Source of the DNA: Punctularia strigosozonata HHB-11173 SS5
Taxonomy: Eukaryota > Basidiomycota > Agaricomycetes > Corticiales > Punctulariaceae
Length of the DNA stretch: 64,000 nt
Reading direction: 5' to 3'
Assembly (NCBI RefSeq): GCF_000264995.1
Contig: NW_006767444.1
Location: forward strand, 833,252-897,251
Numbering within the stretch: position 1 is the first letter of the stretch; each line of letters begins with the position of its first letter. Both the position numbers and the translations under genes were made by a program. Below are positions 35,281-47,650 of this stretch, in pieces. The notes under the pieces were generated by a model. The model was not told where the DNA came from and searched no databases. It saw nothing but the letters and a program-made list of their open reading frames with translations.

Positions 35281-37860
35281 TTAACGGCGGCTCGGCATCC
35301 GCACCCCGAACGTGCCCTGCGTCGTGGTGGAGGATGCGATCGACTGGATCTGACTGTTCCGCGACGCGCCGGACACGACCGACGAGATCCAACTGTTCGT
35401 CCTCGATCCGCCGCGCGAGCTGCCGCCCTCGTGGCTGAACTTGGCGAACGAGTTCGGCGGCCGGTTCGGGCGCTGTTCGTGGTGGAACTGGCCCGCGAGC
35501 GGGGTCGGCAAGGGCGCCGGTTTAGCGTCGACCCCGACGTCGTCGCCTTGTGCCGTCGGGACTGCGATAGCAGGAGTATCTTCGGCACGCGGCTCGGAGA
35601 TGGTTGCAAGGAGCGTGGCGCTCGGGCTTCTCTTGGGAGGGGAGAGCGAGGTGGGGGTCACGGTACGAGCGGGAGAGAGCGAGTTGGGCGACGTGGCAGG
35701 AGCGTACCCGGTAATGGTCGCTTCCGAATCCATGGAGGACGGCGAGTCGGTTCTTATCCGGGCGCCGATGTAAGCCGGCGGCGGCGCAGTCACTTTGGAC
35801 TGCTCGGTCTCGATCAGCAGCAACGGTTTCTCCTGTTTCTGGATGCCGAGTCTCTCGAGATAGATGCTGCCAGAGTCCGAGTAAAGGTCTGGATCCTTCG
35901 CTTCCAGGTCACGTTTCTGATAAGAATCCGGAGTGAAGTCATCCTTTTCGAGTATAGCCCGCACGCGCACTGAGGGTCCCAAGAAAGAGGCAGGTGAGCA
36001 GGGTGCGTGTTGAAATGGAAGAGCATACGTACGGTAATGCCCCAGTCCTTTATCGAAGTTCCATCGGCACCAGATCCCGATGATGAACGCAAAGACCAGA
36101 AAAGCGAACGCGGTGACGGAAAGGGTGCTGAAGAACGACCACTCGTGGAATATGAATTGCACCATGGGCGTGTGGAGCATTGCAGACCAGATGGCGATAA
36201 GGGCCGAGGAGATGACGAAGAACGCGACGCAGGTGTACGCGCACTCGATGCGAGGGAAGACCCAACCCTGCAGACGAGCGGTCAGTGCATACACGAGGCG
36301 CGGAGATGAAAGACACGTACGGTGATCACCCACGGCAACTCCAGCTTGTGAACCGATCTCATTAGTTTCCGAGTTGCTATGACAGACGCAGATGCTCACC
36401 AAAGCAACAACAAGGAAAGAGGTCTCCGCGGCAGTTGTGTTGTTGACAAGCTGCTTGATGGACTTGAGCTTGGACACGAGCACGCCGGCAGCGGTTACGC
36501 CGAAGAAACCGCCTAGATGGATACAAACTGAGAACACCAACATAATCTACAAGGCACATTCAGAGACATGAATCCAGCTGCAAGGGCTATCACGCAATAC
36601 GCACCTGGTACATCCTAGTAATCCGCGCATTTACAGCGACACGTTCAAACGATTCACGAGTGTACCTCTGCGGTGCAACGTCAGGACATGCAGACTCGGA
36701 CATGAAAGCTAGAAAGACTGACCCGTGACAGCACCCATGTAACATACGTCATACCGATCAGCACAACGCCGTTCAGGACGCAAATGATGATCTACGCCGC
36801 AAGCGTGAGTGACTGTGCGATTCGCCAATGGGAGGTGACGAACCGAATGTGTCAAGCGCGGAGCCCACCAGTCGGCAAGGACGTCTACGCCCCTGCAAGC
36901 GCCGTTGGTGATCAACGCGGTGAAACGGTCATCGAAGCGAATAGTGTTGCGTATGCGGAATGCGGACCAAGCCAAGTCCAGTACATAGCTGGCGAAAGCA
37001 GCAACGCTACGCGGGAATGCTTAGGCGTGAAGCCATCGCAAACAAGTAATGGAAACGCACAGATGAGGTACAGATTCGGATATGATCTGTCATGTGCATA
37101 AGTATCATCGATTAACCTGACTACCGCTTTACTCACCGCCAAGAAGGAGAGAACGAACAACCACGCGTGAAAGCACAGCGTGACAATGTCCTCCTCGATA
37201 GATTCGCGCAGCCTGCGGGCATTCATCAGTAGAGCCCCCAGCCACGCGCATTGCACGACGTACACCGCATTCGGCCACACCATCGAGCGAACGCATTGAG
37301 GTCCAAGCACTTGTTGCTCGACGGTAAGGCTGCCATCAGAGTGAGTGGAGATGTTGAGATGGTGTCGCCCGAATAGCTGTTCGCGTGTCAGGATCAGCCC
37401 ACTAGCACGGGAAGCGCACAGTTCGGTTCACGAACACTGCCAGAGTGCGTCTGGGAATTTTCGGCCCAGCTGCCTAACGACTGAAATTCCATTAGGTGGT
37501 TCAGGTAACCAAGCCCCCTCGGTTGCTGCCCCGCTCGCGCAATGGGCGTGCAAGTCGTCCCGGACGCGCCAGGGAGTCCGTTGCAAACCTCGAGGATGTT
37601 GCCTTGGATGACGGAGATTCCTTGGGGTACGTTGGCGCCGTGCAGCAGGGCGCCGGTAAGACGGTAGCCGTTCACATTCTCGGCCAAGCTGAGGGACTGA
37701 AGGGTAAGCTAGAGAGTCCGGGTCAGCCAAATTGTACCGTAGCGATACCTCGTGCGCGTACCTGGGCGATGAAGTGCAGGAGGGCGAATACAAAGTAAAC
37801 GGTGGTGGTGCGAGTGATTGTGACGCGGGTGGTCTGGTCATAGATACTTTAGTATTGACG
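35281..37860 (-). CDS. Multi-pass membrane protein, uncharacterised
   Basis: A polytopic membrane protein of a basidiomycete-wide family without known function. Exons in order encode a first hydrophobic segment (RTTTVYFVFALLHFIAQ near 37810), an extracellular loop with GISVIQGNILEVCNGLPG, WPNAVYVVQCAWLGALLMNA near 37260, TLCFHAWLFVLSFLAV near 37170, a segment IIICVLNGVVLIGMTYVTWV near 36760, and QIMLVFSVCIHLGGFFGVTA near 36530. Two more membrane spans follow (about 36050-36250). A long cytoplasmic tail of about 250 residues, rich in Ser, Pro and Thr, ends at TAA 35281-35283. The arrangement resembles a seven-span receptor, but I see no receptor-class signature. The 5' exon is unresolved; the sequence at 37890-38040 may belong to it. 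It is convergent with the UBL-WLM gene. Confidence 0.65.
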
Positions 37861-38479
37861 GAAACAATGGAGTTGGCCGGACGCGTCTTACTATGTTCTT
37901 GCACTTGCGTTGTACAGTCCAGCCCAGCTCGGTCCAAAAGTCGACGCGTCCTCGCATGCTCCGAGCATGAACAGACCGCAGGTTTGAGTAGCAATAGGGA
38001 TAGAACGAGCGCACGATCCAAGCCGCCAAAGCAATGAACAGAAAGACTGTCGGCGCCGCCGAGGTAAGATATGCACTACTGGGAGGGGGCCGCCAGCGGT
38101 AGCAGAAAGGTGAAGGATCGGAGCAAGGACGGACGGTGGTCGGCGCTGGGGCGTGGTGCAGTCTGTCGCAACGGGGCGCACACGACGGTTGTCGAGTGTG
38201 GGCCGTTCTCGCGCTTCTTTGTGGAAAGAGCGAGTTGGGTCCGCTTCCTTCGGGCGGCCGGGGCCGTTCCTGGCTGGTCTTGGCCAACCTGGCCATCAGC
38301 GCGGGCTTCTCGAGACGCCTGCGGTGTTGGCCGCCGACACAACGGTAACGTGCAGTCGTCCGCGCGAGATTAGATGCTGAGATGACCTCACAGATCGCCG
38401 GACGAGATCTTTCATCGCTCCTTTTGTTGCAGTACTACAATCGGCGCAAGCTATATAGCGCGTTGTCAACCAGTACATA
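37861..38479. other. Intergenic, 5' side of membrane protein gene
   Basis: About 620 bp, GC-rich, open in several frames on both strands by composition. It presumably contains the promoter and perhaps a first exon of the membrane protein gene, plus the 3' flank of the APH-type kinase gene. No product was recognised. Confidence 0.4.
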
Positions 38480-39683
38480 TCACCCTCGATACAGCGGACG
38501 GAGAAACGTTTCGGCCTCCAGTGCTTGTCTATCAACTTCTCCACTGCCGCATGCTCTCACGTACCATGCCCCCGTTTCGACCATCTTCCGCCGGACCGCC
38601 TTGTCCGTCACGTTCAGCCGCACGTCGTACTGCTCTATCTCGCAAGCGTTGTTGATAATTTCGCGCCCGTGCAGTATCCACGCCAGCCTGACGACCTCGT
38701 CCCGAACGTCTTCGTTTAGCCACCCCGCGCGCCTCGTTTCGGCGCCTTCTCGGTAAGACGCAAATAGAGCACGCGCGAACGTCGCGATACGGTCCGCCAG
38801 GGGACTGGCCTCGGGCGCGGCCAACAGCTGTATACGGAGATGGGCAGCTATGTTCTGCGTCGGTATGCGTATCATCAACGGATAGCCGTCGCTCGAACGC
38901 ACCCAGTTGCGCCATGCCACCCAGAGGTCGCCCTGGGCCCGCAAACTCCCAATCTATAACCGCGCTCCTCTTCCCATCGTTGGACACCATCACACTGCCC
39001 GGCCACAGGTCCCCGACCTGGAACACGAGCCGATCCTGAGGAACGCTCAGCGACACGTACGCCTCCCGGATGACCGCCGCCAGCTCGATTGCGTCCTCCA
39101 CGCCCCACTGCGACAGGTGCTCCTGGATGCTCTCCACGATCTGGCTCGATATCATCTTCTGCGAGTCGGGGCTCTCGAAGCTCCTCGGATCGTCCGCGAG
39201 CTCCGCGGTCGTGTGCAGGTGCGCGAAGAACGTGCCAAGCTCGGTGCCCAGCGCCTTGGCAACGTCCTCGGCGGGATGGGTCGCCAGCCAACGGTCCAGC
39301 GTCACCATGTCCGTGCCCAAATCTTCGAGCACCAGGACGTGCGCATCCTTATCGAACTCGAGCAGCCGAGAGAATCGAACGTTGCCCGGGGGCGTAAACT
39401 TCGTTCCCAGCAGCTCCAGCGCCCTCGACTCGATCACCTGGCGGAACTCGGAGAAGGGGACGGCGGGTCCGAGGGCAGCGACGAAAGGCGGCGCGTACTT
39501 CAAGATGAGCGTCTCCCGGGGCGCAAACGCTGACTTCGCTCCCGATGACGATCCTTGCGATGTATGTGTAGCACGCACGACGACGTTGACGAGGCCACCT
39601 TCGACGGGCTCAATTTGCCATCGATGTCCCGGATCTTTTCGTTCCAACCACGCAGAGAAATCAAAGAGATCGAACGGGGACAT
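38480..39683 (-). CDS. APH/choline-kinase-like phosphotransferase
   Basis: A protein-kinase-like fold enzyme of the aminoglycoside phosphotransferase superfamily, in a fungal group resembling methylthioribose kinase. It starts MSPFDLFDFSAWLERKDPG. The N-lobe has VNVVVRATH and TLILKYAPPF (ATP-contacting Lys). VLVLEDLGTDMVTLDRWL is the hinge. The catalytic loop reads VGDLWPGSVMV, keeping the catalytic Asp where classical enzymes have HGDLHPGN. The metal-binding motif is VIDWEFAGPGRPLG. A 55 bp intron (38848-38902, GTGCGT...ACATAG) joins MAQL to AAHLRIQLLAAPEASP. The last exon ends FLRPLYRG with stop at 38480-38482. The frame is intact at about 382 residues. The substrate cannot be told from the sequence. 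Confidence 0.75.
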
Positions 39684-39940
39684 GACGATCGGATACGAAG
39701 AGAGTCGTCAAACAGGCAAGTAAGACCGTAAGACGAGGATGAGGTCCCACTGAGCAGCGCCATCATCCCGGGTTCGTCGTGGCCTATTTTTAGATCGCCG
39801 CATCGGACCACCGGAATAGCCGAACTGTCTCTCTAGTCTGCCACGAAGTACAGTTCGCGTATATGCATCATATTCTTCGCCTTAGTGATAGTAAGAGTTG
39901 ACACAGAAGGCGCGCAACGATATCGAGTGCAGATTTCTGG

Positions 39941-40893
39941 TCATTGTAAGGCGGACTTCACAATCCCCCTCAACTCCTCTTCAGACATCGTCTTAATACC
40001 AAGCAGCTCATTGTCCAATTTCTTCAGCAGAGGTTGGAATCCTTCTCCAAACAACGAGCACTTCACCATCCAGATCGCCGCGTCATGGTCGAATATACCC
40101 TGCGCGAGCTTCGCGTCCACCTTCGCCTTCAGGTCCACCGCCTTGCTCTCCGTGATCTGCTACTCCTCCCCAGGCGCCAACTCCTTCGCGATGTCGACTA
40201 TCTGGCTTTGGCTTATGGCCGCGTCGTGGAAGTACACCGTGCGGTTCTTCGTCTCCTCGAGGTGGCGTAGCACGCCCACGACGCCCTTGCCGACAGTCGC
40301 GAGGGTAGTCGCGCTCAGCTTCTTCGCCCCGCCCTCGTAGATCTCCACCTTCCGCTCTTTCATCGAGCCCAGCAGGAAGCCGGTGTAGATCCCACAATTG
40401 AGGAACGGGCCGCAGTTGACGACGGCGTACGTGAGGCTCGACGTGGCGCTCGCCTTCTCCAGGTACTCCTGCACCTCGACCTTGGACGCGTACACGGGAA
40501 GCGCCCGGACCGCGGGCTGCTGAAGGTCGTTGCCGAACTCCGAGGGCAGGAATCGCTGCACGCCCGCGGCGACCGCCGCGTCGATGATCTTCTTCTGCCC
40601 GGAAAGAGCGCCGCCGCCGACGGTCGAGACGACCCCGTCGACATCCCTCAGCGCGGCGGTAAGCGATGCGACCGAATCGTAGTCGACCCTGCGAGCGGTG
40701 ACACCCGCTGGGATGCCGGAGGGAGTATCGGTACGAGAGAGGACGATGACGTCGAACTTCGCTGCAACCAGTTGTTCGACTACGGGAAGACCGAGGGTCG
40801 CGCCAGTTCCCTGTGGTAGGAATCTTTCAGTGTAGTTAACATGAAATGCAGGACATCAAGCCTCACCCCTGTGACTGCAACCTTGGACACCAT
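39941..40893 (-). pseudogene. NmrA-like NAD(P)-binding protein with in-frame stop
   Basis: An atypical short-chain dehydrogenase of the NmrA/isoflavone-reductase-like group. A short first exon starting MVSKVAVTG at 40893 is joined by an intron (GTGAGG...CCACAG) to GTGATLGLPVVEQL, restoring the GxxGxxG-type NAD(P) loop. DVIVLSRTDTP, DGVVSTVGGG, VQRFLPSEFGNDLQ and VVNCGPFLNCG follow, all typical of the family. The reading is interrupted by one TAG at 40160-40162 between APGEE and QITESKAVDLK, after which the same frame continues to TGA 39941-39943. A TGG codon would fit there, and no splice sites bracket the stop. Either a young pseudogene, a truncated but folded protein of about 240 residues, or a sequence error is possible. 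Confidence 0.7.
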
Positions 40894-41409
40894 TGCCGAG
40901 CACTAACGAGATAGTTTCCGTGAACGTGAATGCTCTCGTCGGTGACCTACGTGTGTTATGAACGATAGAAGGGCCCTTCCTTGCCGCGAAAGTTATACAA
41001 CGCGTACGCGATCGGGAAGAAACTTCGGGAGCAGCACAAGCTTGACCAAGGAGCGTACGAAGAAGTAGCACGTCGACCGCCCATGCGGGTCCGAGGCGGG
41101 TTAGATGATACTGAGCGAGTTGGCGACCCACCTTGAGGTACCCACACAATGTGGGCACGGATAAACAATCATGTACCAATTGCATATGCGATCACCCTGG
41201 ACCTTGTTATACGATAGCATTCCAAGTAGCAAGGGCGGGGAAGGTATCGGGATGAATGTGCTCGAGATCGACATGCTTGTCGACTGTGCTAAGGTCAGGC
41301 TTAACCATAACTCCATCACATCTTGTATCGGTTTTGCGTGTGTCAATTGTCAAAGGACATATAGGGACTTCTTGTGACCATGGACATGTGCATCTAACCG
41401 AGAGTCCTT
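40894..41409. other. Intergenic region
   Basis: About 515 bp between the NmrA-like gene start and the end of the ARMT1-like gene. It would hold the NmrA-like promoter and the 3' flank of its upstream neighbour. No coding sequence or repeat was recognised. Confidence 0.45.
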
Positions 41410-43754
41410 CAAGTCTGTTTCTTCGCCGGACAGAACGATATGAGGGCATATCTGTCGCTCTCATCAGCTCAAATGAAGGATAGACATCGTGAAACGTTCA
41501 CTTACTTCCCGTTAACACGCCACTTATTCCCCTGCTCTTGGTCGAGCTTGTCAGCCACTTCGCCGTTTACGCCAGCAACAACATCCGCCTTGCTCGTGCG
41601 TAAGCTCAGGATGGGGAAGCTACCCGCCAACGGGCCTGCAGGACGATCGATCAGTTAACAAGCGTGCAGACGGCGTCGCTACGAGTTTACCTATGGCAGT
41701 CTCCCAGGGCGTGAAGGCAGGCCACCGAACGTCGCCCGTCAACCTAGAGTGAGATGATTATGAGCTTGATCTCTGAGGATCAAAAACGCGTTACCCACTT
41801 TCTATAGCTGCTCGTGATCGTCACAATCAGAAATGCCCAGATATGTTTGCACCGCACTCACTGGAGGTCACCCTAAGCATTATTACATCAACATTCATCG
41901 TCATATGAGTGGACAAGAACATTTTCACCTTGAATATCACCAGTCCGCTCTCCTTAGCAAGCTCCTCCCAGAGCTCGGTTGCTCGCTCCTTCATATCCCA
42001 ATAAGCATATGGCTGCGTCCAGAACCCTCCTTTCTTCACGACATCCCCTTCCGTTACGCCCCTAGGACCAAGAGGTGTATCGGCTGGCACAGAGAGCGCA
42101 AATTTGCCTTCGTCGATATATCGCTTCCATCTAGAGACCATGGCTTCTACGTGTGCCTTCGACTGCTCGGCCGTTTCACGGTTGGAAGGGGGGAAGAAGG
42201 ACGGGTCCGACAGAGATTCAATCAAGGCGCGGAAGTCCGGAGGGGTGACATCTGAAACAAACCAGGGGATAAGTTTCGGGCTGTAAGAGTAAAGAGTGAA
42301 CGTTCACAGAGATCACAGAGAAGACTGGAGAAGACGTACTGGAAGACAACTCGGGAGACGTAAGGCGTGTAGGTAACAAGGAAATCGGCAAAGACGAAGT
42401 CTGTGAACAGCTGAAAATAGTCCAGCTGTTGAGCGCACACTAGGGCCACAACGTTCGCAATCGTACCTCGTAGCCCGCTACAAGAATAGGGATCAACACG
42501 TGTGGAACATGATCGTCTTCACGAAAACTGTGTACCATTATCAAGTGCAAAATCGACCCTGCCGCCTTTCAAGGTCTTCAGGTGCGCCCAAACCGTGTCT
42601 TGGTCGTCGCGCAGGATGAAATCTGTCACAGAGTGCGTGAGCCATCGTTGGTGGCTACGAAAGTGGGCGGACATACCTTTCCTCTTCTCCTGAGCGTCAC
42701 GTCCCACGGACTGGAGATCTTGGATATCAGCGTGGCTGGGATTTGTCAATAATGATAGATCGGTCGCATTCCCCCTGAGCAGAACGTCAGGGACATGATG
42801 GTATGACAACGCCAGAAAAAACCGAACCACAGGCACATCTGAACCATCTCTTTGAACAAGACGCCGAGTTTGTCGGGATCAGACTCGAGGGTATCCTTCT
42901 CCTCGCTAACTTCGTGCAGGGTAGTGGCGAGTTCTATGCATAAAGGTTCAAAAGGCATTCGCGCTTCGAGGTATAGTTAATGCGCACGATATATGGCGTC
43001 GCCACTGCTCTTGAGCGTATCCATCTTCTGACCGAAGAAGGGGTCGAACGATTGCCAAAACATGGAAGGAGACGTCGTGAACCACGAACGGAGAAGGCGG
43101 TATCTGGTCGGAGCTCAGCGAGGATGTCCGATGCTAGAATCGTAGTGAGCGCGTACAAATAACATCTGAGAACAAGATCAGCCTAAATCTTCAACACAAT
43201 GCAGGACATGCCTCACTCTGCGTAAAGCCAGGGAGCGGTGAACCAAGTATCCTTATTACTCTGGCTGAGTTCGGCAAGTTCCGTGTTATAAAGCTCCACG
43301 AAAGGCTCATTGTCGGACGGAATGAGTCTACACAGTATGTTAAGAAGCTGACACGACAGATAGTTTAGGTTACGCACTCCAGTTTGTGATCTCTTGCCAT
43401 CTGATACTTCAGTTTGCTGATTGTGCCGATGATATCCTTGCTAGCCTGGACGCGGACGTCGAGCTCTGCGCGCTTGTCGTCTGCGATGTCCTGTTGCATC
43501 TCCATAGCACAGTCATGATTGAGTCGATGAAGGTGGTCGATTATGCCAGTGAGGATGATTGGCCATCTCTTGTACACGGTTTCGTAGCTGCGCCACGATG
43601 GATCAGGACTTCCGTTAAGTGACCATCGTGACGGATCACACACGAGAAACTGAAGAGCGGTTCAGGTCAGAAATGAGATTTGCTGCTACTCCTAACACCG
43701 AGCGTACCAGTTCTTGTCGGTCGGGTCATACGGAGGATATGGTGCTTTGAACAT
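41410..43754 (-). CDS. ARMT1/DUF89 metal-dependent phosphatase-like protein
   Basis: A member of the DUF89/ARMT1 family, whose characterised members are Mn/Co/Ni-dependent phosphatases acting on phospho-metabolites. The start MFKAPYPPYDPTDKNW (43754) is spliced to SYETVYKRWPIILTGIIDHL. GNATDLSLLT near 42760 carries the conserved Asn/Asp pair. The DNAG metal site is encoded across an 11 bp microexon (42467-42477), giving DNAGYELFTDF. Then come FADFLVTYTPYVSRVVF, WFVSDVTPPDF and GPLAGSFPILSLRTSKADV, and a final exon YALISFCPAKKQT, stop 41410-41412. About nine or ten short introns are present and no break was seen. It shares a 197 bp divergent promoter with the first NCS1 permease. Confidence 0.8.
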
Positions 43755-43951
43755 CCTGGCCCGCGGCGGTCGTTCGGTCGAGGGTACGGGATCGTGGCTG
43801 TGCCGCTCCCTTATCTCTTCCCTCCGCCGTGCTTCTCGGAAAGAGCGAGGGATATCTGTCGGAAAATGGACATGGAACACTCGCGGTCCCCCATCCCATG
43901 TTATCGGCCTCCTCTTGCCTTTGCCTCTGACCCTTCCTCGTTCAAACCGAC
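43755..43951 (+). promoter_or_regulatory. Divergent promoter with GATA site
   Basis: These 197 bp separate the start codons of the ARMT1-like gene (-) and the first NCS1 permease (+). It contains CTTATCT at 43810-43816, that is AGATAAG on the minus strand, the core bound by fungal GATA-type nitrogen regulators. A pyrimidine-rich stretch precedes the permease ATG. The GATA role is inferred; the motif is short and can occur by chance. Confidence 0.45.
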
Positions 43952-46319
43952 ATGGCATCGTGGTTGAAGGCCTCAACATGGGAGCTTGAGCCTGATGCCG
44001 GAGATCCCGCAGGCAAGGGATGGAGCAACAAGGATATGGAGCCTGTCCCTCCGCATTTGCGGACTTGGTCGTCGTTCAACTATGTCATGTATTGGGTATG
44101 CTCTCAGCCTGTTTTCTACACGCCGACAACTTATTGTACCTTAGATATCAGGTTAGCATGCCCTTGGCAATGCTGCCGCACTTCAAGTTGGTCGCTAATG
44201 AAACCCTACCACCCAGATGCCACCAACGTTGCTGTCTGGGAGCTCGCGTCGTACGTACACTGAGTTGCATGTCGCAAGCGGAAAGGGTCCTGAAGCTTCC
44301 CTGCTACAGCTCCATGATCGCTATCGGACTCTCATGGTACGTGCACACGCCCTCTTCGTGAACGCCCGCTCAATGTGGAAGCGCGTAGGCGTCAAGCTCT
44401 CCCTGCTATTGCCCTTGGTCACATTATCATTTCTGTGGTGATGGTTGCCAACGGCACGATAGGAGCACGACTGCACGTCCCGTTCCCGGTGCTGAACCGC
44501 AGCTCTTTTGGGTTTTACTTCTCCTACTTCTCAGTCATCAGCCGAGTGGTGCTGAGCATGTTCTGGTTCGGTGGGGTTCATCTCGTTATATTGTCGAATG
44601 CAGTCATTAAACAAGCTCCGAACACGTCCCGCAGGCATCCAAACGTACACGGGCAGCGAGTGCGTGTATCAAATGCTGAAAGCGATATGGCCATCTCTCG
44701 CGCACCTGCACAACGACCTCCCTGCTGGTGCTAACATAACGACTTCAGGCACGTTTCTTATATGTGGTTCGTTTGTACTATCTCAAATTTCTTCGTGGCA
44801 AACAGGAATGATGTGCTACTTCCTGTACTGGCTCATTCAATTCCCGCTCATGCTGGTCTCACCCCAAAAGATTCGCTACCTCTTCACTGCCAAGGGCATC
44901 ATCGTCCCCTGTGCCTGGCTTGCCATGTTAATCTGGTCCTTCATCAAGGCAAGTCAGCGTGTGCCTGGGCTCGGTCTTTGAGCTAACACCATCTAGGTAC
45001 CTTCTGAATCTTCCGAAGGATTGTTCGCGCAACGTAGCAGCCTGCACGGATCCAAACTATCTTGGGCTTGGCTGAGTGCGCTGAACTCTGCGCTTGGGAT
45101 ATACTCGACGTTAGCTGTCAATATTCCTGATTTCACAGTCAGTTGTATACTATTCCCAAAACGTTTCGACGTGATGCTGACATTGTACAACTTAGCGATA
45201 CGCAAAGGATGAGCGAGCGTAAGCCGCGTTTGGATCTGCGAACATGACTTTCAGTAGCTGACTTCGCACCACAGGCAATACATCCAGTTAGGGATTATCC
45301 CCGTTGCTTTCACTTTTTGCGGTTTCATCGGCATGGCCGTCACCAGCGCGGGCATCCACCTCTACGGTGAGGTTCTATGGGACCCGCTTCGACTTATCGA
45401 CAAATGGGACAACCGCGCTGCGGCCTTCTTCGCCTCCTTCGCTTTCGTCCTGGCCACTCTCGGTACCAACATATCTGCAAACTCGCTTTCTGCTGGCAAC
45501 GATATGGCCGCTCTTCTCCCCAAGTACATCAACATCCGACGCGGACAGGTGATCTGCGCTATCCTTGGAGGATGGGCCCTGGCGCCTTGGGAGATCCTGG
45601 CCAATGCGACGGGATTCTTAAGCTTCATGAATGGGTATACCGTATTCCTGGGGCCGTTCGCAGGAATCATGTACGTCTCGATGCTTCATACTCGTTGCTC
45701 GTAGTCTGATCATTTCATAGGGTGACAGACGTACGTTTTTCTTTTGTCTATGCGGCTATATTGTTCACAGAATGACATTCTTCACTACACCCAGTACTGG
45801 CTCATCCATCGCTGCAAGGTTGACGTACCGGCGATGTACCTGCCGCAGGGCCGCTATCGCTACATAGGCGGTGTTGTGAGTGCCACTGATCATCGGACGT
45901 CGCAATAGCTCTTACACAAGTGCATAGAACTGGCGGGCAGCGTTGGCACTCCTCTGCTCGGTCCCACCGACGATGCCAGGATTGATTAACTCTATAAACA
46001 CGAACATCAATGTGGGGAATGCGGTACACCTCTTCGATATCGCCTGGCTCTTTGGGGTATGTTTTGCGACGATTTACAATCTCGCCAAGCCAACTCTGTT
46101 GACCGTGTACAATCATAGTTCGTTGTTGCATCCGTGGTTTACTATGCTGCTTCTACGTTCTTCCCGGCTAAGGAGACGTACCTCGAGGAGGCCATCTACG
46201 TCCTGTACGATGAAGAGAAGGACGGGACCCCGTCGGCGGATAACGACGAAGAGAAGTCACAAGAAGGGGAGGTCGAGAAGTTCATGCCTACGTCGCAGGT
46301 TTCTACCCGTATGGTCTGA
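43952..46319 (+). CDS. NCS1 nucleobase:cation symporter, copy 1
   Basis: A plasma-membrane permease of the NCS1 Fur subfamily (uracil, allantoin, uridine or thiamine uptake by cation symport). It starts MASWLKASTWELEPDAGDP, with DMEPVPPHLRTWSSFNYVMYW before the first span. About twelve hydrophobic spans follow, with family blocks DATNVAVWELAS, NGTIGARLHVPFPV, RSSFGFYFSYFSVISR, NIPDFTRYAK, GTNISANSLSAGNDMAALLP, PWEILANATGFLSFMNGY and GGVNWRA near the C-terminus. The acidic tail ends VSTRMV, TGA 46317-46319. About ten short introns are present. Its nearest relative in the window is the tandem copy at 47651. The substrate cannot be decided from sequence alone. Confidence 0.88.
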
Positions 46320-47650
46320 AACCGAAGTGCCGTGTTCATCTCCAGAGTTCGAGGACCGTCTTAGGAACAGGTGGATAGAACGAATCTTATAAGATGTGTG
46401 GTCCGTCAATGTGACATGATATATCTTATCGTCGATGAGGAATGAATGACTACATGGCGATTCTTGGAGTGACGGAGGTGTTAGCCGCGATCTTTTGCCT
46501 ATATTCCTTCTGCGCATGGCGCATCCCCTGGAGTAGACGTGTGATAACATCCCGAATAGTAGTTGATAGGTGTCTGCCGAGATTCTCCGGCGTGGTTTCC
46601 TCAGAAAGACAGTTGTCAACGGCGGGGCGGAGGTCACCTGGGATGGATAGCAAAACACTAAACCATCATTGAATACAAATATCTCCCCCTTGCGGATCGC
46701 AATACTCGCCTCATGTCGATATCATAAGTAACAAATGCAGATACTACTGCATATATGTTGCTCGCAATCTGCAAATATACGCCGCTGATTTCCGAATTTG
46801 TTTTCTTGAACTGGACCCATAGAGTCAGGTATTCGAGCAAGGTCTTGATAGAGAGTAGTAAACGCGATATCGCTAGCTCAACCGGCGGCCGCTAAATATG
46901 ACATGAGTACTCGCAGTGCGCGCATAACCAGGATGGAGTGGCAGTCACTGACTTTGCCTCGAGAGGGCGCAAGACGGCTATCAGGCGTTGCCGACGGCTT
47001 CGCGGAGTTTGAGGATGGAACGGAGTTGTCCCGAGACCCAGGCGTAGGTTGATGTTGACCTAACGGAGGTTGTGGCGCTCTTGCTGTAGGCATGGCGTGA
47101 CGGAGCTACAGGAGTCTTGGATAGGCTGAATATCGGTTGTATCTTTCGAGGGGGGGAGCACCGTAGGGACGCGAACTGGAATCTCAAACCGGCTATGTGG
47201 ACTTGGTCACGTGTAACTCTTTGACATTGCGGTCTGTCAAACGCGTTCCTGTCCTTCATTGCTCTCTTTCTCCCTCGGCATAGTATGAGCTTCGAGACCT
47301 GGCTACCGGTTGATTACTGAGGTGGAGCGTTTTTCGGCATCCCCACGGACAACTGTTCGTCGCGTCCGCATCGGCAACGACATTACGGAGGTGGACCGAA
47401 TGGATTGCGCGACTACCGCGATGGTCAATGCTGAGTCCGATGTGGCTGTGTGGTTTACTTATAACCGTACCTTTCGTCCGGCCGCACTTCTCGAGGGGAG
47501 CAGAAGGTACCATGAGAGTTACAACAGTCGAAAAAAGACCACGCAGCGCGCGCGGTCGCCCGCTCCGTCTTATCTTCAAGAAGAACCCGCTCATGCTGGT
47601 CTACTCTTCACCTTATACTCGTTCTCTTCCCCCATCATAACAACTTGACC
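46320..47650. other. Intergenic between tandem permeases
   Basis: 1.3 kb between the two NCS1 genes. No coding sequence, transposon end or trace of a third permease copy was recognised. CTTATCT (AGATAAG on the minus strand) occurs at 47569-47575, 76 bp before the second start codon. It is the same GATA-type motif seen before copy 1. Confidence 0.5.

Noticed and set aside
35245-35973. 242-residue plus-strand open frame
   Set aside because: It lies antisense to the serine/proline-rich tail of the membrane protein gene. The Arg/Gly-rich composition reflects the opposite strand's codon use.
38907-39533. 208-residue plus-strand open frame
   Set aside because: Antisense to the APH-like kinase, whose catalytic motifs are clear on the minus strand.
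40151-40170. Intron removing the stop in the NmrA-like gene
   Set aside because: No GT...AG pair of plausible spacing brackets the TAG while keeping the conserved flanking residues in frame.
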